Translations under genes and position numbers: made by a program
The notes under the pieces: generated by a model
Database searches by the model: none
What the model saw: the letters and a program-made list of their open reading frames with translations, nothing else
Told to the model about the DNA's origin: nothing
Assembly: GCF_009856605.1 (NCBI RefSeq)
Contig: NZ_CP047242.1
Span: 2,610,001 to 2,674,000 of the forward strand
DNA: 64,000 nucleotides
Direction: 5' to 3'
Source of the DNA: Trichormus variabilis 0441
GTDB taxonomy: Bacteria > Cyanobacteriota > Cyanobacteriia > Cyanobacteriales > Nostocaceae
Shown: positions 26,375-35,437 of the stretch, piece by piece
How positions within the stretch are numbered: position 1 is the stretch's first letter
Layout: each line of letters opens with the position of its first letter

Positions 26375-27157
26375 ATGAAAACATCAAAACAGAACCCTCA
26401 TTGGCAGGTAGTCGCCGCTTCTGTCTGTGGAACAAGCCACATGAAAACTAAGCAGTTGTGTCAGGATGCTCACCACTGGCAATTATTGCCGGGGAATGTT
26501 TTGGTGGCGGCGGCCGCAGATGGGGCGGGTTCTGCAAGTCAAGGGAAAGTTGGCGCGATGGTGGCGGTAGAAACAGCGATTGAGAGTTTATCGCTGAAAG
26601 ATATTACCAGAGATTCCCTGGCTGATGATGAAACTGTGCGATCGCTCTTAACTGAGGCTTTGCTGGCTGCGAAGAAAGCTGTGGAAGATGAAGCAGCAGC
26701 TTGTCAAAAACAGCCTCAGGATTTAGCGACTACCTTAATTATTGCGATCGCCTCACCAGAAATGGTAGCAGCTGCACAAATCGGTGATGGGATGGCAGTA
26801 GCTAAGGATCATTTGGGCAACTTACTGGCACTAACCATCCCAGACAACGGCGAATACATTAACGAGACAACTTTTTTAACGTCACCAGGTGCGTTAGAAA
26901 CGGCACAGATGCGATTATGGCGCGAAACCATCGTCAACATCGGACTCCTCACCGATGGGCTGCAAATGCTGGCTTTAAATATGGTTGTTAGTGAACCTCA
27001 CAAACCCTTCTTTTTTCCGTTATTCGACTTTGTAAAAAACGCCGAAGATCAAGCAGAAGCAAAAGAGCAGCTAGTCAAGTTTCTAGGCTCTGAGCGAATT
27101 ACACAACGTACTGACGATGATTTAACGCTGATTATAGGAGCCTTTAATCATTTGTAA
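26375..27157 (+). CDS. PP2C-family protein phosphatase
   Basis: A PPM/PP2C serine/threonine phosphatase of about 260 residues. Metal-binding aspartates are visible in AAADGAGSASQGK, AAQIGDGMAV, GLLTDGLQML and RTDDDLTLIIG. The compact version without extra domains is typical of the phosphatase in TerY-P units, where it would reverse phosphorylation by the neighbouring kinase. The ATG at 26375 gives a start just before the conserved WQVVAASVCGTSH. An upstream TTG at 26339 directly abuts AGGAG and is too close to it to be used. The gap to the vWA gene is about 42 bases, so they are likely one operon. Confidence 0.9.
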   Translation: MKTSKQNPHWQVVAASVCGTSHMKTKQLCQDAHHWQLLPGNVLVAAAADGAGSASQGKVGAMVAVETAIESLSLKDITRDSLADDETVRSLLTEALLAAKKAVEDEAAACQKQPQDLATTLIIAIASPEMVAAAQIGDGMAVAKDHLGNLLALTIPDNGEYINETTFLTSPGALETAQMRLWRETIVNIGLLTDGLQMLALNMVVSEPHKPFFFPLFDFVKNAEDQAEAKEQLVKFLGSERITQRTDDDLTLIIGAFNHL

Positions 27158-27194
27158 AGGTGTGTCAGTGGTCAGTTGTCAATAGTGTTCTTCT

Positions 27195-27232
27195 CTCCCT
27201 GCCCCCTGCTCCCTGCCCCCTGCCCCTGCCCT
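27195..27232. repeat. C-rich low-complexity repeat in the PP2C-kinase spacer
   Basis: CCCTGCCCCCTGCTCCCTG units form the complement of the GGGGCAGGG repeats near rimM. They follow a GTCAGTGGTCAGTTGTCAATA heptad-like stretch at 27165-27184. They interrupt an otherwise tight three-gene unit. Confidence 0.8.
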
Positions 27233-27259
27233 TCTTATACCCTTAACCGTAACTTAATC

Positions 27260-29458
27260 ATGAAGGTACTACGTTATCTTCCTCAGGAAGAGATTATCAG
27301 CCTCAGCGTGAGTTTGGGGCGTGGCGGTGAAGCGTGCATTTATGCTGTACCGTCGGCGGGTGATTGTGTGGCAAAGATTTATCACAAGCCGACAGTTGCC
27401 CACGCCAGCAAACTCCGGGCGATGCTGGCTAACCCGCCGGAAAATCCTACGGCTAGTTTGGGTCATATTTCCATTGCTTGGCCGCAAGAATTATTATGGG
27501 GAGCAGATGAAAGCGAACGCGTCATTGGCTTTTTGATGCCGCGTATTCGGGGGATGCGTCCTATCATCGACTTTTACAACCCCCGGACTCGCCGTCAACA
27601 CTGTCCTTTATTTAATTATCAGTACCTACTGCGGACAGCGCGGAATTTGGCGGCGGCTTTTGCGGCTTTACATAATAGCGGCTATTCTGTAGGCGATGTC
27701 AACGAATCGAACATTTTGGTAAGTGACACAGCCCTGGTTACCTTGGTAGATACGGATTCTTTCCAAGTATGTGACCCTGATAATGATCTTGTTTATCGTT
27801 GCCCGGTAGGGAAACCAGAGTTTACCCCACCAGAACTACAGAATAAAATCTTTGCTCATCACGATCGCCAAGCTACTCATGATTTATTTGGTTTAGGGGT
27901 GCTAATCTTCCAACTGCTGATGGAAGGTACGCACCCCTTTTCTGGCATTTATCAAGGCATTCCTGAACCACCACCTTATGAAGCCAGAATTGCGTCGGGA
28001 CATTTCACTTATAGTAAGAAACGGCAAGTACCTTACCTACCTACTCCTATCGCCCCGCCTTGGGAAATTCTCCACCCCAGCTTACAAGCGCTGTTTATTC
28101 GTTGTTTTGAGGATGGTCACAACGAACCCCAACTGCGCCCTAATGCCCAAGCTTGGCTATCGGCTATAGCTGAGGCTGAAGATTCCCTGACTACCTGTAC
28201 AGTTAATTCTCAACATCACTACAGCAATCACCTGCACAGTTGCCCTTGGTGCGAACGTGCTTTACGCTTGGGTGGTCGTGACCCGTTTCCTTCGGTGCAA
28301 GCGATTGAAAATAGAGAACATCTCCGTCCCCGCATCCCCACCAAGAGACGCTACGGCCACGGCAATCAGCCTGTTAACTTGCCGCAGCCAGTGATGCCGA
28401 TGTACCAAAGCAACTGGCACTCACCCACCCCCAGTTTTTCACCTTACCGCAATCGCTGGAAAGGGAAGTTTTATCCGGTAGTTTTTTGTTTGTTGGGTTT
28501 TGGGGTTTTGGGATACTTGGATGTGGTGACAAAGTTCACCAGTCCTTTGGTATCGCGCAATAATTATGCTCAACAAGCGCTGATGCCTAAACAAGCTAAT
28601 AGTAATACCGCCCTGAGTTTTGCAGAGTATTATCAACAGGGTCATGCTGCTTACCAAGTGCGTGATTATAAACAGGCAGTAGATAACTTCACCCATGCCA
28701 TTCAGCAGGAACCAACAAACGCCAAAGCTTTGGTGAACCGAGGTAATGCGCGTTATAACCTGAAAGACTATGAAGGTGCTTTAGCCGATTACACTGTAGC
28801 TTTGCAAATTAATCCCAATGAAATCAAAGCTTTTGTGAATCGGGGTAACTCCCGCTTGATGCTGGCTGAATATAGTAATGATCCTGACCAACAGTATAGA
28901 TTAGCGATCGCCGACTTTAATCACGCCCTGAAACTCAACGAGAAGGAAGCCGAAGCTTATATCCGCCGGGGAATTGTCCGGTCACAAATGGCTAAATATA
29001 GCAGCGATACCATTAAAGATTACCAAGAAGCGATCGCCGATTTTGACCAAGCCCTGAAACTTAACCCCGCTAAAACCGAAGCTTACTTTCAGCGTGCTTC
29101 TGTCCGCTATCTCATTGCCCAATATACAGGTGATTCGACCAAGGAATATGATCAGGCGATCGCAGATTTTGATCAAGCATTAAAAATTAACGACAAACTA
29201 GCCAAAGTGTATCTCAAACGTGGTATGGTGCGCTACGAATTAGCACAAATTACTAGTAATAAATCTGATGCCAATAATGCCAAAGCTCTTGCAGATTTAC
29301 AGCTAGCCGCCAAACTTTCTTTAGAACAAGAAGATACGGAAAGTTATCAACAAGCACTCAGCAGTATCTGTATCATTGAGGAAAGCAAATGTAATGCTTT
29401 ATTCCAAAGCTCTACAATGCGAGGATATGCCAGCACCGACTTGACAGCAAAACAGTAA
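27260..29458 (+). CDS. Protein kinase with membrane anchor and TPR repeats
   Basis: A 732-residue fusion. Residues about 10-290 are a Hanks-like kinase of the family linked to TerY/PP2C: glycine loop VSLGRGGEACIY, Lys in VAKIYHK (about 39), catalytic loop GYSVGDVNESNIL (Asp about 145, where the usual HRD is VGD) and VDTDSF (about 164) replacing DFG. A Cys/His cluster follows (HLHSCPWCERAL), possibly binding zinc. One membrane segment (FYPVVFCLLGFGVLGYLDVV, about 405-424) precedes five or so TPR units (about 455-700). The ATG at 27260 is preferred; an upstream in-frame ATG would translate the C-rich repeat. With vWA and PP2C it forms a phospho-signalling unit of unknown target. Confidence 0.9.
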   Translation: MKVLRYLPQEEIISLSVSLGRGGEACIYAVPSAGDCVAKIYHKPTVAHASKLRAMLANPPENPTASLGHISIAWPQELLWGADESERVIGFLMPRIRGMRPIIDFYNPRTRRQHCPLFNYQYLLRTARNLAAAFAALHNSGYSVGDVNESNILVSDTALVTLVDTDSFQVCDPDNDLVYRCPVGKPEFTPPELQNKIFAHHDRQATHDLFGLGVLIFQLLMEGTHPFSGIYQGIPEPPPYEARIASGHFTYSKKRQVPYLPTPIAPPWEILHPSLQALFIRCFEDGHNEPQLRPNAQAWLSAIAEAEDSLTTCTVNSQHHYSNHLHSCPWCERALRLGGRDPFPSVQAIENREHLRPRIPTKRRYGHGNQPVNLPQPVMPMYQSNWHSPTPSFSPYRNRWKGKFYPVVFCLLGFGVLGYLDVVTKFTSPLVSRNNYAQQALMPKQANSNTALSFAEYYQQGHAAYQVRDYKQAVDNFTHAIQQEPTNAKALVNRGNARYNLKDYEGALADYTVALQINPNEIKAFVNRGNSRLMLAEYSNDPDQQYRLAIADFNHALKLNEKEAEAYIRRGIVRSQMAKYSSDTIKDYQEAIADFDQALKLNPAKTEAYFQRASVRYLIAQYTGDSTKEYDQAIADFDQALKINDKLAKVYLKRGMVRYELAQITSNKSDANNAKALADLQLAAKLSLEQEDTESYQQALSSICIIEESKCNALFQSSTMRGYASTDLTAKQ

Positions 29459-29464
29459 TTAATT

Positions 29465-29492
29465 GTTAGTTGTCAGTTGTCAGTTGTCAGGT
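29465..29492. repeat. GTCAGTT heptad tandem repeat
   Basis: Four tandem heptads (GTTAGTT, GTCAGTT twice, GTCAGGT) start 7 bases after the kinase gene. The same heptad family (AGTCAAT/AGTCAGT) occurs at 47148-47196 and 60739-60794. Confidence 0.85.
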
Positions 29493-29527
29493 GTTAATAA
29501 TCAATCATTTACATCGTCATTCGATTT

Positions 29528-29632
29528 ATACCAATTGGCAAAAGAATGGGACAAATGAACCATCTGTAGAGACGCGATTCATCGCGTCTTCTTCACCCAA
29601 GGATGTGTTGCAATCATTAATTGAATTGGTAT
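29528..29632. mobile_element. MITE-like element with ATACCAATT ends and an internal hairpin
   Basis: ATACCAATT (29528-29536) and AATTGGTAT (29624-29632) are perfect 9-bp terminal inverted repeats flanking about 87 bases without an ORF. Inside is the perfect hairpin AGACGCGAT-TC-ATCGCGTCT (29570-29589), a motif widespread in Nostoc spacers. TTAAT or TTTAT at the borders may be target-site remnants. Confidence 0.6.
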
Positions 29633-29682
29633 TAATTTTTGTTGGCTTAGTTTGTGCCTACACTGAAAAAATCAAGTGTATA

Positions 29683-29716
29683 TAGGGTGTGTTATCACTT
29701 AGGGTAACGCACCCTA
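29683..29716. repeat. TAGGGTGTGTTA / TAACGCACCCTA inverted repeat
   Basis: 12-base arms (one G-T pair) around a 10-base loop. This is the same GTAGGGTGCGT-type repeat family as at 39457-39518 and 44896-44938. The rest of the gap up to rfbF (29717-30019) is AT-rich and should contain the promoter of the HEP island's first gene, which I could not place. Confidence 0.65.
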
Positions 29717-30019
29717 CGTGTATTGTAAAATTCCAGGCAATGTTCAATATTTCATCGTTCATAATTTATCCCAAAACCTTTTATTCTTCACCACTGACAA
29801 CTGACCACTAACAACGGACAACTAATAATTAATTCATTCACTAAGCTTTCATATCTAAAAGATTTATATTTACTTATTCTTTATACAAAGGCTCAGAAAA
29901 ACAGTTAGATTATGTACGGAGAAAAATAAAAGAGAAGTAAATTTTTCTCCCATCCATGTGCATCCTCTTCATCCCGATATTCAAAAATTAATCTAACTGC
30001 AAATCCCCAAGGTAATTGT

Positions 30020-30793
30020 ATGAAAGCGGTGATTTTGGCTGGAGGGCTTGGTACACGCCTCAGTGAAGAAACCAGTATCAAGCCTAAGCCGATGGTAGAA
30101 ATTGGTGGTAAGCCAATTCTTTGGCACATCATGAAAACTTATTCTGCCCACGGCATTAATGATTTTATTATTTGTTGTGGTTACAAAGGTTACGTGATTA
30201 AGGAGTATTTTGCTAACTACTTCTTACATATGTCTGATGTAACTTTTGATATGCGTTTTAACCAAATGAATGTCCATTCTGGTTACGCTGAACCTTGGCG
30301 TGTCACATTGGTAAACACAGGTGATCATACTATGACTGGTGGACGCTTAAAGCGTGTCCGCGAACATCTGGGTAATGATACTTTTTGTTTTACCTATGGT
30401 GACGGTGTATGTGATATTAATATCACCGAATTAATTAAGTTTCATCAAGAACAAAAGAGTTTAGCAACCCTGACAGCAGTCCAACCAGCAGGGCGTTTCG
30501 GCGCAATTTCTCTGGGATACGAACAAACTAAAATAACTAGTTTCCGGGAAAAGCCCGAAGGTGATGGTGCTTGGATTAACGGTGGTTATTTTATCTTAGA
30601 ACCAGAAGTTATAGATTTAATTGCTGATGATGCTACCGTTTGGGAGAAAGAACCACTAGAAAAGTTAGCAGATATGGAAGAATTATCTGCTTTTAAACAC
30701 AGTGGTTTTTGGCAACCAATGGATACATTGCGCGATAAAAACTATCTAGAGGAGTTATGGAAGAATAACCAAGCTCCTTGGAAGGTTTGGTAA
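30020..30793 (+). CDS. rfbF: Glucose-1-phosphate cytidylyltransferase
   Basis: A 257-residue nucleotidyltransferase making CDP-glucose from CTP and glucose 1-phosphate, the entry point to CDP-deoxyhexoses. Visible signatures are the N-terminal MKAVILAGGLGTRLSEET with IKPKPMVEIGGKPILWHIMK, then CFTYGDGVCDINI and WINGGYFILEPEV. Length is normal for RfbF. It opens a long plus-strand set of sugar-nucleotide and glycosyltransferase genes corresponding to the HEP island. AAGGTAATTGT upstream provides a ribosome site. Assignment is firm; its place in HEP synthesis is by context. Confidence 0.95.
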   Translation: MKAVILAGGLGTRLSEETSIKPKPMVEIGGKPILWHIMKTYSAHGINDFIICCGYKGYVIKEYFANYFLHMSDVTFDMRFNQMNVHSGYAEPWRVTLVNTGDHTMTGGRLKRVREHLGNDTFCFTYGDGVCDINITELIKFHQEQKSLATLTAVQPAGRFGAISLGYEQTKITSFREKPEGDGAWINGGYFILEPEVIDLIADDATVWEKEPLEKLADMEELSAFKHSGFWQPMDTLRDKNYLEELWKNNQAPWKVW

Positions 30794-30904
30794 TTAAAAG
30801 TACACGGAATTCAAAAAAATATTTTGGCATTTTGTCCCTTCTAATTTTGACTTCCGTTGTAAGGTATTGTTGACTGATTTAGTGTAATTTTTGCAGTAAT
30901 AACA

Positions 30905-32119
30905 ATGTACGATTTTACCATTGTTGGTGGGGGCATAGTTGGGTTATCCACAGGGATGGCTTTAGGTAAGCGTTATCCCCAAGCAAGAATTTTAGTATTA
31001 GAAAAAGAAAGCCAGTGGGCATTTCACCAAACTGGTAATAATAGTGGTGTAATTCACTCTGGAATTTATTACAAGCCTGGTAGTTTTAAAGCTAAATTTT
31101 GCCGTGATGGTAGAGACTCAATGGTAAAGTTTTGCCAGGAGTATGGCATCGACCATGAGGTTTGTGGCAAGGTAATTGTAGCGACAAATGGGCAGGAGTT
31201 ACCACGCCTAGAAAACCTTTACCAACGCGGCTTAGAAAATGGCATAGAAGTTCAAAAAATTAGCCCCGAAGAAGTTAAGGAAATTGAACCTCACGTTAAA
31301 TGTGTAGCGGGGATTCGGGTATTTTCAACTGGCATTGTAAATTATAAGCAAGTTTGCCTAAAATACGTCGAATTGATTCAACAACAAGGCGGAGATTTAA
31401 GGCTTAATACCAAAGTTTTGAAAATTTGCCCCAGTGGTAAAAATCACGTACTGGAAACCAATAAAGGCAATTTTGAAACCAGATTTGTGATCAATTGTGC
31501 CGGATTGCACAGCGATCGCATCGCTAAGTTAGGTGGAGTACAACCAAGCGCAAAAATTGTCCCCTTCCGGGGAGAATATTACGAACTCACCCCCGAAAAA
31601 CGGTATTTGGTCAAAACACTCATTTACCCGGTTCCTAACCCCGAATTTCCCTTCCTCGGTGTCCATTTCACGCGGATGATTGACGGAAGTGTCCACGCTG
31701 GGCCGAATGCAGTGTTGAGTCTGAAGCGCGAAGGGTACAAAAAAACCGACTTTGACCTGAGAGACTTTGCGGAAGTCATGACCTACCCTGGTTTCTGGAA
31801 ACTTGCAGGCAAACACGCCGACGAAGGTATCCAAGAAATCATTCGTTCCTTCAGCAAAGCCGCTTTCACCAGAAGTTTGCAAAATCTGATTCCCGAAGTC
31901 CAAGCGGAGGATTTAGTCCCCACCCATGCAGGGGTACGCGCCCAAGCTTTGATGGATGATGGCAAACTTGTAGACGACTTCTACATCGTTCCTGGTGAAA
32001 ACTCCATTCATGTTTGCAATGCACCTTCACCAGCCGCGACTTCTTCCTTAGAAATTGGCAAAGCGATCGCTGCACAAATCCCCCAGCAATCACACCTTGA
32101 GAATGCGGTGATTGCATAG
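30905..32119 (+). CDS. lhgO: L-2-hydroxyglutarate oxidase-like FAD enzyme
   Basis: A 404-residue FAD-dependent oxidoreductase of the DAO/LhgO family. The N-terminal Rossmann motif is FTIVGGGIVGLSTGMAL, followed by HQTGNNSGVIHSGIYYKPGS, the strongly conserved LhgO segment, and VINCAGLHSDRIAK. LhgO oxidises L-2-hydroxyglutarate to 2-oxoglutarate and passes electrons to quinones. Here it lies between rfbF and an epimerase gene in a polysaccharide island, so either it acts on a related 2-hydroxy acid or sugar acid, or it is a metabolic passenger. The neighbouring dioxygenase-like genes use 2-oxoglutarate if active, a link that is only inference. Confidence 0.9.
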   Translation: MYDFTIVGGGIVGLSTGMALGKRYPQARILVLEKESQWAFHQTGNNSGVIHSGIYYKPGSFKAKFCRDGRDSMVKFCQEYGIDHEVCGKVIVATNGQELPRLENLYQRGLENGIEVQKISPEEVKEIEPHVKCVAGIRVFSTGIVNYKQVCLKYVELIQQQGGDLRLNTKVLKICPSGKNHVLETNKGNFETRFVINCAGLHSDRIAKLGGVQPSAKIVPFRGEYYELTPEKRYLVKTLIYPVPNPEFPFLGVHFTRMIDGSVHAGPNAVLSLKREGYKKTDFDLRDFAEVMTYPGFWKLAGKHADEGIQEIIRSFSKAAFTRSLQNLIPEVQAEDLVPTHAGVRAQALMDDGKLVDDFYIVPGENSIHVCNAPSPAATSSLEIGKAIAAQIPQQSHLENAVIA

Positions 32120-32194
32120 ATAGTTAGGCAGGGGTAGGGGTCACTACTCAACCCTCCCCACTCTCCATTAACCAATATAGAGAATTTGACACAA

Positions 32195-33223
32195 ATGAAA
32201 ATTTTAGTAACCGGAACCGAAGGATATTTAGGTTGTTTATTGCCTTCTTTGTTAATTGGCAAAGGACATGAAGTAATTGGTGTAGATACTGGTTACTACA
32301 AAGTAGGCTGGCTATACAACGGTACTCCAATAACAGCGAAAACCCTCAATAAAGATATCCGCCACATCACCCCCGAAGACTTAGAAGGTGTAGAAGCGAT
32401 CGTTCACATGGCGGAACTTTCCAACGACCCCACCGGACAATTAGCACCAAATATCACCTACGACATCAATCATATAGGTTCAGTCCGTTTGGCTAACCTA
32501 GCGAAAACAATGGGCGTACGGCGCTTCGTCTATATGTCTTCTTGTAGTGTGTATGGTGTTGCTACTGAAGGTGATGTCACAGAAGCATCCCCAGTTAACC
32601 CCCAAACAGCCTACGCAGAATGCAAAACCCTTGTAGAAAGAGATGTCACACTTTTAGCCGATGATGACTTCTCCCCTACCTTTATGCGTAACGCTACTGC
32701 TTTTGGTGCTTCTCCCAGAATGCGCTTTGATATTGTGTTGAACAACTTAGCAGGTTTGGCTTGGACTACCAAAGAAATCAAAATGATTAGTGATGGTACT
32801 CCTTGGCGGCCATTAGTCCATGCACTAGATATCTGCAAAGCCATAGTTTGTGCTTTAGAAGCGCCTCGTGATATTGTTCACAACCAAGTCTTTAACGTTG
32901 GCGATACTACAAACAACTACCGCGTCAAAGAAATTGCCCAAATCATCGCCGATACTTTCCCAGGATGTAAATTGTCCTTCGGTGATAATGGTGCAGATAA
33001 TCGCAGTTACCGCGTATCTTTTGAGAAAATCAACACTGTTTTACCAGGATTTAAGTGTGATTGGGATGCACAAAAAGGCGCTAGACAATTATTTGATTTG
33101 TTCAGTCAAATAGATATGACTGAAGACACCTTCTTGTTTAGAGGCTTTACACGCTTGAAGCAGCTAGAATACCTCATCCGGACTGAACAAATTAACCAAG
33201 ATTTCTTCTGGAATGTTAAGTAA
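32195..33223 (+). CDS. NAD-dependent sugar-nucleotide epimerase/dehydratase
   Basis: An extended short-chain dehydrogenase of 342 residues from the ATG at 32195 (a TTG 9 bases upstream is possible). The NAD-binding motif is VTGTEGYLG (GxxGxxG), and the catalytic Ser-Ser...Tyr-x3-Lys is seen as MSSCSVYG and YAECK. The DAEEL-like WRPLVHALDI and the NVGDTTNNYRVKEIA segments are typical of sugar-nucleotide enzymes. The exact substrate cannot be read off. With rfbF upstream and rfbC downstream it may convert a CDP- or dTDP-hexose. Confidence 0.88.
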   Translation: MKILVTGTEGYLGCLLPSLLIGKGHEVIGVDTGYYKVGWLYNGTPITAKTLNKDIRHITPEDLEGVEAIVHMAELSNDPTGQLAPNITYDINHIGSVRLANLAKTMGVRRFVYMSSCSVYGVATEGDVTEASPVNPQTAYAECKTLVERDVTLLADDDFSPTFMRNATAFGASPRMRFDIVLNNLAGLAWTTKEIKMISDGTPWRPLVHALDICKAIVCALEAPRDIVHNQVFNVGDTTNNYRVKEIAQIIADTFPGCKLSFGDNGADNRSYRVSFEKINTVLPGFKCDWDAQKGARQLFDLFSQIDMTEDTFLFRGFTRLKQLEYLIRTEQINQDFFWNVK

Positions 33224-33253
33224 CACCTAAAAGTGCTTGGTCATTAGAGATTT

Positions 33254-33310
33254 GTAGTAAGGGCTTAAACCCTCGAATTTTCAATCAAGTAGGGCTAGAG
33301 CTTTTACTAC
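33254..33310. repeat. GTAGTAAGGGCT inverted repeat
   Basis: GTAGTAAGGGCT (33254-33265) and AGCTTTTACTAC (33299-33310) form an imperfect stem around the inner CTTAAACCCTCGAATTTTC. This is a known style of Nostoc spacer repeat. It lies between the epimerase gene and the first glycosyltransferase. Confidence 0.55.
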
Positions 33311-33450
33311 TAATCTATCAAAATTCATGAGATGCGCTACAGGCTGATTTGAGATTAACTCCTTAACCGCAGCTTCTATCACAAAAATATCATTTTTAGC
33401 ATTTTCTATTCTTATCCAAGTATCAGTCTCTCGGATTCTTATTCTTGATT

Positions 33451-34488
33451 ATGAGCAAATTATTAACAATTGCCATTCCTACTTATAATCGTGCTAAGCT
33501 GCTTGACCAACAGTTAGCATGGCTGGCAAATGCTATCAAGGGATTTGAAGAATATTGTGAGATATTAGTTTCTGATAATTGTTCTACTGATAATACTCAA
33601 GGCATTATCCAAAAATGGCAGCATCAACTAAATAACGTCACCTTTAAGTCTAACAAACATTCAAAAAATTTAGGCGTAATGAAAAACATTATGTACTGCC
33701 TAAGTTCTGCGGAAACACAATATGTTTGGACAATTGGCGATGATGATCCTATACAAGATAGGGCTATTGCCTATGTCATCAATAAGATCAAACAGCATCA
33801 AAATTTAGGATTAATCTTTCTCAACTTTTCTGGTCGCAATAAAATTACTAATCAACCAGTATTCCCACCAACAATTATTGGGAATCGTTGGTTTGATGCT
33901 GATTGTGAAGATGGGTGTAGAGATAGTAAAGAAGTTTTTGAACATTGTTTTGCTAAAAGTGTAGGTGCAGTTATCTTCCTGAGTGCTAGCATCTATCGTA
34001 CTGATTTGGTTAAGCAAGCTCTACAAAATTGGCCAGATGCAGCCAATAATTGGATATCTTTAGCATATCTGGCTGGTTATTGTGCTGCTAACGGTAATGT
34101 AATTGTCACAAAAGAAAATTTCTTAGAGTGTATTGTTGGTGTGAGCTATTGGCAGAAAGAGCCGAAATCAGCATTATTAATGCAATACAAACACATCCCC
34201 GAAGTGATTTTAAAACTTCGAGAAATTGGATATTCTAACCAATTTTGTCGGCAGATGCTTTTGCATAATTCTAAAGAAGTAGACTTGAAAGTTTTCTTGG
34301 GTGCTTTAAGAAGATGGCCAATATCTGCTGTTAAAACAGTTATCCCCTTTGTGGCTTTAGTGAGTTTGTCTGCTTTTGAAATGATGCCTTTTAAAGAGAT
34401 AAGGGTTGCTGAAAATAGTGAGCCAATATCTCAACAATCCTCGGCAAACAACGATAGAAAATCACTCCAAAAATTACTGAATAAATAA
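33451..34488 (+). CDS. Family 2 glycosyltransferase, copy A
   Basis: A GT-A fold glycosyltransferase of 345 residues starting at ATG 33451 (MSKLLTIAIPTYNRAKLLDQ). It shows the nucleotide-binding segment EILVSDNCSTDNTQ and the metal-binding aspartates in VWTIGDDDP. The C-terminal part has hydrophobic stretches (WPISAVKTVIPFVALVSLSA), suggesting membrane association. It is about half identical by eye to the gene at 35438-36451, and each is followed by a dioxygenase-like gene, so the pair was duplicated in tandem. It presumably adds one sugar of the HEP repeat; donor and acceptor are unknown. Confidence 0.9.
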   Translation: MSKLLTIAIPTYNRAKLLDQQLAWLANAIKGFEEYCEILVSDNCSTDNTQGIIQKWQHQLNNVTFKSNKHSKNLGVMKNIMYCLSSAETQYVWTIGDDDPIQDRAIAYVINKIKQHQNLGLIFLNFSGRNKITNQPVFPPTIIGNRWFDADCEDGCRDSKEVFEHCFAKSVGAVIFLSASIYRTDLVKQALQNWPDAANNWISLAYLAGYCAANGNVIVTKENFLECIVGVSYWQKEPKSALLMQYKHIPEVILKLREIGYSNQFCRQMLLHNSKEVDLKVFLGALRRWPISAVKTVIPFVALVSLSAFEMMPFKEIRVAENSEPISQQSSANNDRKSLQKLLNK

Positions 34489-34502
34489 AATTAGGTGTTT
34501 GT

Positions 34503-35345
34503 ATGCTCAACACAATTAAAAACAAACTCTCTGCAATACATTCTGATTTTGCCTGCGAAGTAGAACGCTGGCAACATATAAAGAATTTACCATCTCTAGA
34601 AAAACGCGATCGCATCATTCTAGATACACTGAAAAAAGAGGGTGTTTATGTCACGACACTTGCAGATTTAGGTTTAAGCTCAACTCAAAATTTGCTCCAG
34701 GCTGCTAAACATCAATTGTCCCAGATGCAAAATGCTAACAACGAACATCTAGAACAAAAGTGGCCGCAAATTTATACAGTTACGGGTTTACCAGAGTTTT
34801 ATACCTGGGGAACAGAGCAAAGACTACTAAGCATAATCGAAAATTATATTGGTCTTCCTATTAAATTTCACGGTGTACATTTACGTAAAGATTTTCCTAG
34901 CAATAATCAATTTGGAACTTTGCTATGGCATAGTGATGCAGAAGATCGTCGTCTGATTAAAGTTTTTGTGTACTTAAATGATGTGGAAGAAAAGACAGGA
35001 CCATTCCAATACATTCCTCGTTCATTAACTCCCACATTTAGTTGGAATTATTTTCAACTTTACTACAAACTTTGGCAGTCAAGCTATATGGGTATCGACG
35101 ATGAACAGGTCAAAGCAGTCATTCCCAAATCAGCTTGGAAATCATGTCCTGGTCCAGCAGGTACGGTCATTTTTGTAGATACCAAAAATACTTTACATCA
35201 TGGGACAGTGCGGACGGAAGATCGCTCAACCCTCTTCTTTTGTTATACGGCCAATCCCCCAGAAAGACCAGACCTTTGTACACAATACTGGGATGATACT
35301 TATATTAGGGCTGACTTACTAGAATTAGAGAAAAATTCTGTCTAG
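34503..35345 (+). CDS. Phytanoyl-CoA dioxygenase-like (2-oxoglutarate/Fe) protein, copy A
   Basis: A 280-residue protein with a double-stranded beta-helix pattern of the PhyH family. The iron facial triad is probably His143 and Asp145 (LLWHSDAEDRR) plus a distal His232 or His233 (TLHHGTVRTEDR). The Arg after it could bind 2-oxoglutarate. Such enzymes hydroxylate or otherwise oxidise small substrates, here perhaps a sugar or an acyl modification of the envelope polysaccharide (inference). The gene starts 14 bases after glycosyltransferase copy A and has a close paralogue at 36459-37271 sharing SAWKSC.GPAG and the HHGTVRTE segment. Confidence 0.82.
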   Translation: MLNTIKNKLSAIHSDFACEVERWQHIKNLPSLEKRDRIILDTLKKEGVYVTTLADLGLSSTQNLLQAAKHQLSQMQNANNEHLEQKWPQIYTVTGLPEFYTWGTEQRLLSIIENYIGLPIKFHGVHLRKDFPSNNQFGTLLWHSDAEDRRLIKVFVYLNDVEEKTGPFQYIPRSLTPTFSWNYFQLYYKLWQSSYMGIDDEQVKAVIPKSAWKSCPGPAGTVIFVDTKNTLHHGTVRTEDRSTLFFCYTANPPERPDLCTQYWDDTYIRADLLELEKNSV

Positions 35346-35437
35346 TTTGATTTTTTGGTGTCAAGAATATCTTCATATTTGCGAAATAAATATACCTATT
35401 TCGGAAATTCACCACCAAGCATCATCTTCGTTTAATC

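Noticed and set aside
27176..27259. N-terminal extension of the kinase-TPR protein
   Set aside because: It translates a C-rich spacer repeat ([13 protein letters not shown]); the ATG at 27260 directly precedes the kinase domain.
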